From Stichopus chloronotus (taxonomy: Eukaryota > Echinodermata > Holothuroidea > Aspidochirotida > Stichopodidae): a stretch of 64,000 nucleotides of DNA. The stretch lies in contig CM037845.1 of assembly GCA_021234535.1 (NCBI GenBank), forward strand, positions 9,044,143 to 9,108,142, given 5' to 3'. The notes below the pieces were generated by a model that worked only from the letters and a program-made list of their open reading frames with translations, ran no database searches and was not told where the DNA came from. Position 1 is the first letter of the stretch. Each line of letters starts with the position of its first letter. Positions 51,401 to 59,996 of the stretch are shown piece after piece. A program made the position numbers and the translations under genes.

Positions 51401-54400
51401 GGGTGATGAGATTAATTATGCGCAGACAATGCATAGCAACATGACATAAAAGCAAAGATCTGTTGCTATCTGTTAATTCAAACTTTGAAAGTGTGGCAGA
51501 CTACGCAATTTTAATTCATTTTTCTCACAGTATTACACTATATGTTTAAAATGTAAGCAATTGCTCGTGACTATATAGGATATTTCATTTCCTTTCATAT
51601 TTCATACTTTTTGAATTACTATGTACTGTAGGCCCACATTTTCAGCTGTTTAGTTAGTAACTGCTACTCAAAATTAATCTTTGTAAAATGTAGGCTCCTG
51701 ACTGATTTGAAATAGAGCCAGACTGAAACGAAAAAAACATACCCTCAATATCATGAATACTTAACCTGATCTGCTGTAATGTTGACTGTGTGAGGGTCGA
51801 TTAAATATTTTAAAAGTTTTTTATTTGAGAGAAATTTGAAGAAAAAAATTATCCAAAGGAAAAGGCCAAAAATGTTAGCAAAGGTCTTATGTCATATGTG
51901 GAGGCTATATGATGTTAGAATTACTGTAGATGACTAACATCAAAGCCATGTTAAACTTGTGAATGTCTCTGAAGTTTTGTGTGTTAAAGCTGATGACCAC
52001 CTAAACAATTAATATAGATCTACAAGATGGCTGTCATATGTCATACATCAAAACATGTTTAACAAACTAGTTGATTATATAGAACAGCACCTACAACAAC
52101 TGGCTCGTCACTGACAAACAGCACTGTTTACACCGATCAGTTTCCTGTATACAGTATATTGTCAATTGGCTGTAGATACTGTACAGTATGTAGGAAACAT
52201 TAAAACTTTGTCCATCCTATGATCGAATCACAGGTAAGGAATTCCAGTCTACTTGTAGGTCATCTTTGGAAACCATACAGCAGGTACAATGATCCATATT
52301 TGTTTACAAATTTGCACAGGTTGTGTCACAACTATATATACTGGCTTCTTAAACTCTGGCTTCTGTTATACCCTCCACATACAGTATATTTCTTGTCAGC
52401 TCATACGAAAAGTAGTATTGAGTCAGCGTAATTCATTAAGTCAGAATACATGAATTTTAATGCAGTAGCTAACAATCCGCACACGGATTTACAGTAGTCG
52501 GAATCCAAGCGATAGTTCACGGATGTTGCTATTACAAATGCAGTCAGAGCTGATGCGTGAGTAATGACTGTACATGTCTGTTGTGTGGGCTTACCATCTA
52601 CAGTATCGCCAACTCACCCACCCCGTCAACCTTTCGCAGCAACAGCACTTCATCAACAATTCATCATTCCACTAGATTTGTCAGAAATCATTTCCTTCAT
52701 TCCTTCATTAATGGCAATTGAACCATATCTTACACACTATCTCTGCTCGCAAGTTCTGTTTGTGGCTACTGTACAACTGAACTACAATGTGCTGCTTTTC
52801 AAGACACCATGCAGTGTTTGCACTTTACGAGCAAGACACAAAGGCTCAAACTGCCCAAATGGTCCATTAATTTCTATGTAAACGCATCCCACACACTGTC
52901 ACCATAATGTAAATCACTTTAACAAACAAGAAACTTTGAGAGATTTACATTTGCTTTCTGCGATTTTACAGTGCACACACAGTACAGTACATCTTACATA
53001 CCTGTGTAATCAACTACTGTACTGTGCAGTAGCACTCAGTTAAAGTACATGCATACGGTGCCATATGCATTCTGATTGCATAAATCATCCCCCACAATAA
53101 AGAAATGCAATGTTTACGAAGTCATTCATCAGGTGTCACTTCATATAATCTCACAGTTCTTCTGTTCAACCCACTCGACCCTTGAAAACAGAAAATTTCT
53201 CAAGTACACTAGCTTTTAATTAAAGTGCTCAAATCACACTGTTGGATTTTAACATTTTTTTCTTTGTTTTTTTTTTTTTTTTTTAGCAGTATACTGCTTC
53301 ACAAATGCAAATTTAGACAGTTAAAAGGTACACAGTGATGCTGTACAGGCAAGGAGGTTCTTAGAACCTCCTTGGTACAAGAGACTCATTATTGGACATC
53401 CAACTGTTTCTTGAGATAAGCACTGTACTGCACTCCTTTCAGAGAATGCTGCACTTAGCCTACAGTATTACAGTGGCTACAGTAGACAATTAAAATGTCG
53501 AGAAGTAGCTTCAGCTTTGGGTAAGTTATCAGCACCAGTTTAGCAAATTGCTCTGTGCTGTACACTAATTGGACATTATTTCTGGTCAAAATTTCCATAA
53601 GAGAGGGGGGGTAGAGGGAAGGGACGGGGAAAAGGAGAAGAAAAGGCAGAGAGAGAGAAACCTGAGATAGAGACCAGTACAGTATAGGGAGGAACAATGG
53701 ACCTCAACTACTGTACCAGTTGACCTGTTGTCCTGGCATATTACTACGGTACCACTTTCCCTGTATCAGAGCCCTGGGCCTTCCTTTCTTTAAAATGCAT
53801 TTCTTGTTGTTAATATTTCAAGTATTATTATTAAAGTGACAAAGTATGGAATACAAATAGACAGCAAGGCTTGGAAAGCCTGTCCAATGCCATGTGGATA
53901 CACTGTCTAATTTCTCACTTATTGAAGGTTGCAGACAATTAAGTTATTTCAACCTTGACAAATTTCTTTTACCGGATGGATATATGCTTCCATAGACACA
54001 CACTGAGCTCATAATACAGTACTGTATACTACGGTATGGTACAAAATTATTGTTGGTATGCATGGACAGACTGACAGTACAGTACTAAGTAGCTTAGCAC
54101 CACTGCTCAACTATACATCTGAAAAATATTAATGCCAGCAAACATCCAAAATGATTGAATAAACAAGAATAAACAATAAACAGGTTAGATTTTGACCCCA
54201 TTCGATGAAGTGTAACATCAGCTGATGGACAAATGTTGTCAATTTGATACATGCATCTTTGACTTTACCCAGCATGGTGTGTCATTGACAATCCCACATT
54301 TCAAACATTTGCAAGGCTTTCCAAGTAGGGATGAGTTAATAACTTGCTAATAATTACAAAAAAACTGAGATTGCAGAGAAATAATTTAGGCATAGTAATC

Positions 54401-57400
54401 TGCAGAGGATGGAAGTATTATTTGTTACTAGTTAAATATGCTTTAGGAGAGCAAGCTTTTAGTACTGAAAGAAATGCGCATCTTTAAATATTAGAGCTGT
54501 GAGAGTGAAAAATAAATGCTGCGATTTTTCATTGGCTTTCTGCAAAGGAAAATTACTCAAAGATTTATTTTAAACCGAAATCTATGTAAGCAAGTATCTG
54601 TGAAGATCAAAATCAAACTAATGGTGAAACAAAGCATTGCAAGGTGACTTAGAAATGGAGTTAAAAGAAAAGAGGAAAAAATTGGATAAACAACTTTTTT
54701 CTTTTTGTTCTGCACTATACACATTGAGCAACATTTGCTTAAAGGCGATTGACTGTCTTATTAAATCTCGTGTTGACATCATGTCTTTCTTGACGACTCT
54801 CTGAAAACGTTCCTGGTTTACCGTATACATACCCTTTGCATGGTACTTGTTTATGGTGAATAACACTACTTTAACCGCAAAGGGGTAAGGTGTTTTACGG
54901 ATATGTAAACCAGTGACGTTACTGATCGTCACCGAGAAGAGACTGCAGGTGACAGATGAGATGTTAATTAGACGACCAATCACCTTTAAAGGAGACTGAT
55001 AAAGTAAAAGGTGGAAAAAAGGTACATCTAGAGTGACTGACTATGTGTTACATATCACAGAAATCACAGTCAGTTATGTAACAATGGCTGCACCTTTCGT
55101 AGATATGCATACAGTGTTTGAAACTCTGTCGGGTGGAATGTGAACATATCCTGCGGTCTATGAGAAGTTCGTTTCAAAACCTCAAGGATATGAACGAAAA
55201 TGGTTTAAAATGGCTTAGATAGGTCAAAAAACATGTTCCTTGCCTGGAATTGCCTCTAACACTTCAGTAGATTCCCTATGTTAACAGTTTAAGGTGTGCC
55301 TTTTTAAATTTGGAATCAGTGATTCCTATTGGACACATTTAATTCAGGACATAAATGCCAAAACAGACTACTGTACTCTACAGTACATACAGTACCTGGA
55401 CTCTGGGTGACCCAGGATGTCCATATTCTGTACTGTACAGTAAATGTAGATTTTATTAACTGAGAGAAGGCTAAAGAAAGAGTACAGTAAACTCTAACAG
55501 TTGGGACTACACATCGAAGTGCCAATGGTCATCGCATCTCGCCCGTTAAGGAGCCTCCACTTGTGGGTTGAATATTGGATACATGTAATTTGATAACAAA
55601 TTTCTTTCAACAACCTCCAGCTGTAAAATGTATTTCCTATCCACTGAATAACAAGTCAAGTCAAAATGTTTGCTACCCAGTCGATCGGTGGATGAAGACT
55701 GTAAACTACAGTTAAGGTAGGGTGTGTACAGCATTTCTATACTATACACAAATCCAACCATGTTGACTCAATTTCACCAAAGTTGACCAAGTCACTTTTG
55801 CTTCCACTAAGATGATAGTACAGTAGATCGTTAAACATAAAGCATGACTTTTTTTAAGGGGTCTGGCACTTAAAACCTAGTGTATGATTTAATGCTGGAA
55901 TCACTTTGTGATGATCACTGCTATGGTTAAAACTTTGTCTTCAATCATCAGTTGACCAGACGGTCTTACATCCACATCTCAGATATCCAACTATGGTATT
56001 GCTTTATCTTTAAATCTCTCGCATATACATTGGCAAAGGGTATGTGTACCGTAAACCAGGAACGTTTTCCGAGAGTCGTCGAGAAAGACATGACGTCACA
56101 CGAGATTTAATAAGACAGTCAATCGCCTTTAAGCAAATATACCTGAGTATAAACTGTCCTCATTGGTTCACTCGATGTTGTCAGTTACTTTTTCGACCGT
56201 ATTAAAAGAAGGATCCCAAAACTCTTCTGGTTTGGTTATTTACAAACAACTAACATGTCTCCACATAACAAATACACTATCCCATACACTGTGCCAAGAG
56301 TACTGGTGATCTCCAACGCAACTATTTGTGCCATTCGGTCTACTGCAATACCAGACTAGCACATACTTCATGACTTAAAGCCATCTTGAAATGCCTGGAG
56401 CATGGAGGTTTGGTCAAAATTCTGTGTGTGTTTATCACCATTTTGATCGTCCGGCTGGTTTACTAGTTTGGAATAGTAGATCTCTGTCTTACAGTAGCAT
56501 GTGAAATGTGAGTGCATTTGTTATGCTGAGACACACAAGTGAGTAGTGAACAAAATAAAGAAGATTTTGAAAGAGACTTTCATCGTTGTAAAATTAGTCC
56601 AAATGAGTCATCAGGATGCATCTTATCATGAAAACATACTGAGTAGAGATTTTCGATACAGTCCAAACTTCAACGGTTGTCAGTATTTAAGTAACTTTGT
56701 TGGTAACGTGGGTGTACTGTAGATTCTCGGTACAGTGTCCTTGTGGTGGTACTAACGCCTGGGTAATTCCAGAGTTCACAATGAATTCTATGGTACGTAT
56801 GTGAAGCTTTTGTTGCTTTTGCTACAATATCTGATTCAATGTGTTAGTAAAATCTGTCTAACTGTAGGCTATCCAAATACAGTAGTGATGCAATTGGTTC
56901 AAAAAAGAAATTTAAACACAAAAATGTTGGCCTAACTATTTTGCAAATTCTATGTTACAAACTGTTCAGTAAGCGGAATGAGAGCATTAATTACTGTGGG
57001 CCCTCTAAAACAAACATATATGTCATAAAGAAACAGAACTTGAACGTGTGGCAATTTACAAAATAACGTACCTCCATCGATTGCTAAAATATTTTTTCCA
57101 AAACTTGCTTTCTAACAGCAAAAGAGTTCAAACCTGTGTAAAGACTGTAATGCCAAAGTGCAAAATGCTTGAAATATAAGTCATCAGTAGAAGAGATGGA
57201 GAGGTTTGTCTCATTGTACAGTATGTGTCTAGCTGATTACTACGGGTGAAATGACTGACAAGGCCATGTGGTATATACTTGTAGACCTGTGTGTCTATTT
57301 AGTAATTACTAAAGTGTTTTACATGAAATATTAGTCATGTACGAAAGTGATTAACAGGAGGTCACCTCAATACATTTGATACTGACCTACTGTAGATTAG

Positions 57401-59996
57401 TAACATGACTGGGACATCTCCAGGCCTTAAGTGTGTAAGTCTGTCGGTGAGCAAGTCATTCCACAGAGACTCATATGAACTGTCAGTTATGAAATACAGG
57501 TAGTTGTTAGGGGAGGGTTTGCCTCGATAAACTGTACAGTACGTCTTTAATACTGACTTGCACTGGTACGACCACTGACCATATCCACAATGTATGAGAC
57601 CTGAGTTAGTGAAACCAGAGGGCTTTTAATGATGCTATATGAAAATGTCATGTACGGAATAAAAGTAAATGACAAGGATTGCTCCACTGCACTCTCCAAA
57701 ACTTCTTGGTTTGGGAATTAACTAGCAATGTATTCACCTCATGTAACCTATGCACTACCATATTGACTATGTTCTCGCATCTGGCAATTGCGCCTTTTGA
57801 GTATCCAGTCACCACACAGTACTTCCATCACTGGCAGCCTTTTGGTCTTGCAGCAAAGTTTCCTGCAATCATTTGCACCTATCATAATCAACATAATTTT
57901 TTCACTTTTTTGGTGACATTCTACGTGTTTCAATAAGGTTCATCCTTTACCTCCTTCAACAGGAACCTTTTGGATGACTATGCTTTATTTTCTGTGTTTT
58001 TTTTTTACAATCATTCATTTACCATGTACAGTATGTGTTTAAGCATTGGGGGATGGCTAGGCCTGTGCCCCTAACACTGCTTTGTGCAGTAAACTTTGCT
58101 GCAAGACCAAAGGGCTAGCAGTTATGGAACAACGGTGAGTGGACACACACAAACAATTTGCAAACAGATGCATGCTAGACCATGCAGTACAGTAATGCAG
58201 TAATGCATAGATTATATGCGGTGAGGGAGTACATGCTGTGAATTGTACATACAGTGCATTTTGACAACTGCAGTAGATCAGTACAAATAACTGACCAAGA
58301 TCTGTGTAAGTTACAAAACTGACACAGTACATAAAATTTTGATTTCTTCATTGAATATAATTGTGGGCAATTTATTACTGCAGTGAAGAACAATGCACAA
58401 AGTAAATCAAAACTTTGAGAAAGGACAATTCTGTTTTCATTAAGTACACAGCATACGGTGTCTAAACGTGATTCATCACTGAGGGAGCAGTACACCCTAC
58501 TGTGTAGTACCTGCACAGCAAAGTACAGTACAGTACAGTCTTCGGTTCCTTGTCGATAATTTATGTAATTTAATTTCCTTGAACACAAGACACTATGTTG
58601 CAACTTTATGGAAAATGTGCAGGGATAAAAATTATCATGACATGGATGGCTGAAGGAATTAATTCATGCCTAGGCATAATTGCACAAAACTTCTTTCAAA
58701 CTGAGCTGCTTTTTCTGACAATTCATGCAGGAGTAAAATGGGTAAAATCAGATTGAACAAGATGGGCCAGAGTATCGTCTCAGTTATGTTGGAGGATGAC
58801 AAAAGACAGATGGGTATAGCATTTAAAGAAGAACAAAGAGGAAAGGTGGGATATGATGATTTTATACCTCTTCTCCTGGTACCTGGTCCTCATCAATGAG
58901 GGACTACATGGGTGAGACAAAGACATTGGAACAATACATGTAAAGAGAGAATAACACTGACTTTCTACCTTATAGGCAAACCACAACTACTGTACATAAC
59001 ACTTGCCACTATTACTGCAGAGTGGGTTGAATAGTGAATATGCCATATATACAGCATGAAAATTCATTCAATCTGGCCAAAAATATTTCAACTTTTTATT
59101 GTACTGTAGATTGATGCTCAAAATATGCAAAACTTCAGTCTTAGGGCCAGCCACAAAAGAAGCTAAAGACTAACAGTACTACAATGCCACCAGCAGGGCA
59201 ACGCAAACTTGCGCAAACAACACTGGGAAAAAATCTGGAAAGTTTTGCCAAATTGACAAATAAGAGTAGATAATTTGTCAAATCAGGAACTTCAAGTCCA
59301 CATTTAAAAAAAAATGGTAATCTGTAGTTACCACAGCTCTGCAAACTACAGAGATACTGTAACAAGTGTTCACACTGTATACTGTGTAAATGGGATAAAT
59401 TAACAGAGCTTTGTAATGTACTGTAGAGGGTTTCCAGTTCTCCCAATGTGATAAATCAAAGCAGTTTCACATTTTCAAGTTGTGTTGTGCCTTTGAAATA
59501 AAACATGTGCTGAAGGTGATAATTTTCGACCAAGTGCAACATGTTCACGCACCTCCCACTATGGTTACAACCGAAGAATGCTACATGGCTGCATGGAGAC
59601 AGCATCACCAAGAATCACATTTTATTCTGAACAGCTGAAATGAGATGAATTTATTGGTTACATTAAATCTAACAAATTAAAGAGACAGAAACTTACAGTA
59701 CTTTTGGATCCAACCCATAAACCAATTTAAAAATGTAGTTGCCAATTTAATGTAATTGCCAAACCAATTAAATGTAATTGCCTCATAGTTCACCTAGCAG
59801 GGTCAGTTGCATTGTGGTTCCCTTTAATTAAGTTCATTTGAATTGTAATCTCTGAATACTGCATTTTAACAGCACAGATATTCACTTACGTAGCTTCCTT
59901 CCACTCCGCTCTCAGAGTTGTGGTGGCCTCTTGACCTTTTGAACCGAGCTGCAAAGTGGAGAGGGGTGGCATCGTCCTCGCCTTTCTTTGAAGTGG
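27234..59996 (-). CDS. TRPA1: TRPA-family ankyrin-repeat cation channel (TRPA1-like), nearly complete
   Basis: Gene-level entry with 22 exons (transcript order): 59996-59890, 48954-48775, 47859-47650, 46946-46850, 46498-46303, 45667-45484, 44792-44685, 44366-44278, 42249-42103, 40397-40286, 38220-38084, 37456-37335, 36794-36663, 35521-35385, 34697-34374, 33056-32919, 30530-30422, 30062-29971, 29653-29429, 28582-28514, 28286-28101, 27416-27234. All junctions are GT/AG and every phase matches its neighbour, giving about 1093 residues with no stop. The order is about 15 ankyrin repeats, the pre-S1 linker, S1-S6, the TRP-like region (GLAVDDI...[11 protein letters not shown]) and a C-terminal coiled coil. 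TRPA channels are tetrameric plasma-membrane cation channels for chemical, thermal or mechanical sensing. VDKQxMTPLH and [11 protein letters not shown] resemble insect TRPA1 (from memory). The first exon(s), with the start codon, lie beyond 59996. Orthology to TRPA1 versus another TRPA clade needs a tree. Confidence 0.96.
28101..28286 (-). CDS. TRPA1: TRPA exon: proximal C-terminal domain
   Basis: 62 codons, phase 0-0: [19 protein letters not shown], then KFKTVYPN and [18 protein letters not shown]. The VE-LH...LP-WF/LW...TVYPN arrangement follows the human channel just after the TRP-like helix. Confidence 0.92.
28514..28582 (-). CDS. TRPA1: TRPA exon: TRP-like helix
   Basis: 23 codons, phase 0-0: [23 protein letters not shown] without a stop. 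This is the most recognisable post-S6 segment of TRPA channels (GLAV-DI---Q--A-LKR-AMQ). Confidence 0.95.
28583..29428 (-). other. TRPA intron, nothing recognised
   Basis: 846 bases without visible repeat structure or extra exon. Confidence 0.4.
29429..29653 (-). CDS. TRPA1: TRPA exon: pore and S6
   Basis: 75 codons, phase 0-0. It reads [20 protein letters not shown], then FEFDSIF: the pore helix followed by the G-E-F selectivity region, with acidic residues lining the outer pore. The turret loop ([16 protein letters not shown]) follows, then S6 ([21 protein letters not shown]). Human TRPA1 has G-D-I at the filter, so the acidic Glu is a conservative change. Confidence 0.95.
29971..30062 (-). 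CDS. TRPA1: TRPA exon: S5
   Basis: 92 bases, entering in phase 1 and leaving in phase 0: [20 protein letters not shown] then [11 protein letters not shown]. It joins the S4-S5 linker of the previous exon (MFT-D). Confidence 0.95.
30422..30530 (-). CDS. TRPA1: TRPA exon: S4
   Basis: 109 bases, phase 0 to 1: [20 protein letters not shown] then [16 protein letters not shown]. The LQWQCGA motif and a near-uncharged S4 are characteristic of TRPA channels and explain weak voltage dependence. Confidence 0.95.
30750..32121 (+). mobile_element. Helentron/HINE-like element 1 with 140-149-bp core repeats
   Basis: The left end has a perfect hairpin (GAAAGCCAAAAGGCTTTC) followed by GATTCCTTGCAACATGG. 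The right end is GATTCCTTGCCTGCCTTTGGCAAGGAATC, itself a hairpin, and its GGCAAGGAATC is the inverse of the left GATTCCTTGC. The core has about eight degenerate units containing TTTTTACAGTTTGACCTCTGGTGACCTCAAATGACCTTTGACCTCC. Subterminal inverted repeats, a central tandem array and a 3' hairpin match non-autonomous Helentron-type (DINE/HINE) elements and also bivalve pearl-type elements. A sister copy lies at 38690-40199. No Rep/helicase coding is present. It lies in a TRPA intron. Confidence 0.7.
32919..33056 (-). CDS. TRPA1: TRPA exon: S2-S3 linker and S3
   Basis: 46 codons, phase 0-0: [20 protein letters not shown] then [20 protein letters not shown]. The Q-F/YQQR-YF-D--N-LEW pattern before S3 is conserved in TRPA channels. 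Donor GTAAGT. Confidence 0.95.
33573..33829. mobile_element. TTAA-ended MITE, copy 2 (257 bp)
   Basis: A full-length relative of 21479-21734: the same TTAAAGGCTGTATTGCATCAC start, the same internal order and almost the same length. It ends CTTTAA after a diverged right inverted repeat. It lies in a TRPA intron. Confidence 0.88.
34374..34697 (-). CDS. TRPA1: TRPA exon: S1, extracellular loop and S2
   Basis: 108 codons, phase 0-0. [20 protein letters not shown] then KWASYGRI holds the conserved HPVC and the lysine before W that corresponds to human K710 (alignment from memory). S1 is [20 protein letters not shown]. The outer loop has an NET glycosylation sequon, a position where human TRPA1 is also glycosylated. 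S2 is [14 protein letters not shown]. Confidence 0.95.
35385..35521 (-). CDS. TRPA1: TRPA exon: acidic pre-S1 linker
   Basis: 137 bases, phase 1 to 0: [20 protein letters not shown] then a stretch ending [12 protein letters not shown]. It is serine- and glutamate-rich, with no cysteine, unlike parts of the vertebrate linker. Confidence 0.92.
36663..36794 (-). CDS. TRPA1: TRPA exon: pre-S1 linker
   Basis: 132 bases, phase 1 to 1: [20 protein letters not shown] then [23 protein letters not shown]. It matches the vertebrate VL-D-C ... DYY--Y-F segment. The position equivalent to human Cys665 is not a cysteine here. Confidence 0.93.
37335..37456 (-). CDS. TRPA1: TRPA exon: linker after the ankyrin domain
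   Basis: 122 bases, phase 2 to 1: [20 protein letters not shown] then [20 protein letters not shown]. It corresponds to the vertebrate IIRSKRWDECL...P--E-I-YLP region, but no cysteine is present at the sites of human Cys621 and Cys641. Confidence 0.94.
38084..38220 (-). CDS. TRPA1: TRPA exon: last ankyrin repeats
   Basis: 137 bases, phase 0 to 2. [20 protein letters not shown] is one full repeat; [14 protein letters not shown] is the terminal degenerate repeat seen in all TRPA channels. Confidence 0.95.
38690..40199 (+). mobile_element. Helentron/HINE-like element 2 with 140-149-bp core repeats and CTAG end
   Basis: A sister of 30750-32121 in the same orientation. It starts ACCAGAAAGCCAAGAGGCTTTGTGATTCCTTGCAACATGG. 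The core has about nine units. The right hairpin GATTCCTTTTGCCTGTGGCAAGGAATC is followed by AAAAA and CTAG, the 3' terminal motif of rolling-circle transposons. Copy 1 has lost the CTAG. Four units here carry a perfect TGACCTTTGACCT. A CA-rich stretch precedes the right end in both copies (about 32038-32070 and 40105-40150). Confidence 0.72.
40286..40397 (-). CDS. TRPA1: TRPA exon: ankyrin repeat
   Basis: 112 bases, phase 2 to 0: [20 protein letters not shown] then [18 protein letters not shown] standard ankyrin helix pair in which TPLH has become TPLD. Confidence 0.93.
40398..42102 (-). other. TRPA intron, nothing recognised
   Basis: 1.7 kb, T- and A-rich, with no clear exon or transposon end. 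Confidence 0.4.
42103..42249 (-). CDS. TRPA1: TRPA exon: ankyrin repeats
   Basis: 147 bases, phase 2 to 2: [20 protein letters not shown], then [20 protein letters not shown] and GAGADIQA. Its acceptor at 42250-42251 lies only about 50 bases from the edge of a retrotransposon fragment. Confidence 0.95.
42297..42598 (+). pseudogene. Ty3/gypsy-type gag fragment
   Basis: Open in frame from about 42297. The segment around [40 protein letters not shown] and [17 protein letters not shown] has the helical capsid-like pattern of retrotransposon gag proteins (family-level recognition). It begins within 50 bases of a TRPA splice acceptor and is cut at its right end exactly by an LTR in the opposite orientation. 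No gag start, zinc knuckle or protease is present. The orientation is opposite to the integrase at 43084-44079. Confidence 0.7.
42599..42841 (-). repeat. LTR of the Ty3/gypsy element (3' LTR)
   Basis: On the - strand it starts TGTAATGTTATG and ends GCGTTATTACA, giving TGTAAT...ATTACA termini and 243 bases. It contains an AATAAA signal near its end. A purine-rich tract (AAAGGAAGGAGGA) lies immediately upstream at about 42842-42857, where the polypurine tract is expected between integrase and the 3' LTR. Confidence 0.8.
43084..44079 (-). pseudogene. Ty3/gypsy integrase fragment, open reading frame intact
   Basis: 331 codons. The zinc-binding H2C2 part is HVGHQGVV ... CAICQE. The DDE core is visible: Asp in VGSDIFF, Asp in [10 protein letters not shown] and Glu in [11 protein letters not shown]-terminal domain with PGQNVYVQH and WSPGKVV (GPY/F-like) follows. 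Protease, reverse transcriptase and RNase H are missing, so this is a 5'-truncated element ending at about 44080. The intact frame suggests recent insertion. It lies in a TRPA intron in the same orientation as the gene. Confidence 0.93.
44278..44366 (-). CDS. TRPA1: TRPA exon: ankyrin repeat
   Basis: 89 bases, phase 0 to 2: [20 protein letters not shown] then HMAAQNGHV. Canonical ankyrin consensus. Confidence 0.95.
44685..44792 (-). CDS. TRPA1: TRPA exon: ankyrin repeat
   Basis: 36 codons, phase 0-0: [20 protein letters not shown] then [16 protein letters not shown]. Confidence 0.95.
45484..45667 (-). CDS. TRPA1: TRPA exon: ankyrin repeats
   Basis: 184 bases, phase 2 to 0: [61 protein letters not shown]. 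The [14 protein letters not shown] repeat replaces TPLH with SAIY and corresponds to the divergent mid-domain repeat of TRPA1 channels (-KS-LHWAA-). Confidence 0.94.
46303..46498 (-). CDS. TRPA1: TRPA exon: two ankyrin repeats
   Basis: 196 bases, phase 1 to 2: [64 protein letters not shown]. The split codon at its end forms Asn with the next exon (NGADVERRD). Confidence 0.95.
46850..46946 (-). CDS. TRPA1: TRPA exon: ankyrin repeat
   Basis: 97 bases, phase 0 to 1: [20 protein letters not shown] then [12 protein letters not shown]. The split codon makes Asn with the following exon. Confidence 0.94.
47650..47859 (-). CDS. TRPA1: TRPA exon: two ankyrin repeats
   Basis: 70 codons, phase 0-0: [70 protein letters not shown]. 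Donor GTCAGT. The VDKQ-MT and CKDEQD-TPLH signatures are strongly TRPA-specific as I recall them. Confidence 0.95.
48029..48120. repeat. Degenerate (CAGT)n stretch
   Basis: Imperfect CAGT/CAGTCAGTC units in a TRPA intron. Confidence 0.8.
48775..48954 (-). CDS. TRPA1: TRPA exon: ankyrin repeat
   Basis: 60 codons, phase 0-0. The donor is GTACGG after CKKIRIE. It reads [61 protein letters not shown] chose this donor because it gives 34 residues between successive TPLH motifs and the CKKI-IE-AVDKQ join expected in TRPA. An earlier GTAAAA (about 48789) would break the frame. Confidence 0.9.
48988..49164. repeat. (CATA)n microsatellite
   Basis: Over 40 CATA units, perfect for most of the length. 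The [12 protein letters not shown] open frames on the - strand are artefacts of this repeat. Confidence 0.98.
49165..59889 (-). other. Large TRPA intron, dense in TACTGTA/TACAGTA words
   Basis: About 10.7 kb without a recognisable exon, retroelement domain or tandem array. The distinctive feature is the scattered palindromic word TACTGTACAGTA and its halves, beginning near 48-49.4 kb and continuing to the window end. See findings. Confidence 0.6.
59890..59996 (-). CDS. TRPA1: Most 5' TRPA exon in the window: ankyrin repeat
   Basis: 107 bases, phase 1 to 0, donor [26 protein letters not shown] then [15 protein letters not shown]. It is one ankyrin start ([10 protein letters not shown]) with a Ser/His/Gly-rich insertion. 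It needs at least one upstream exon carrying the initiator Met. Confidence 0.88.
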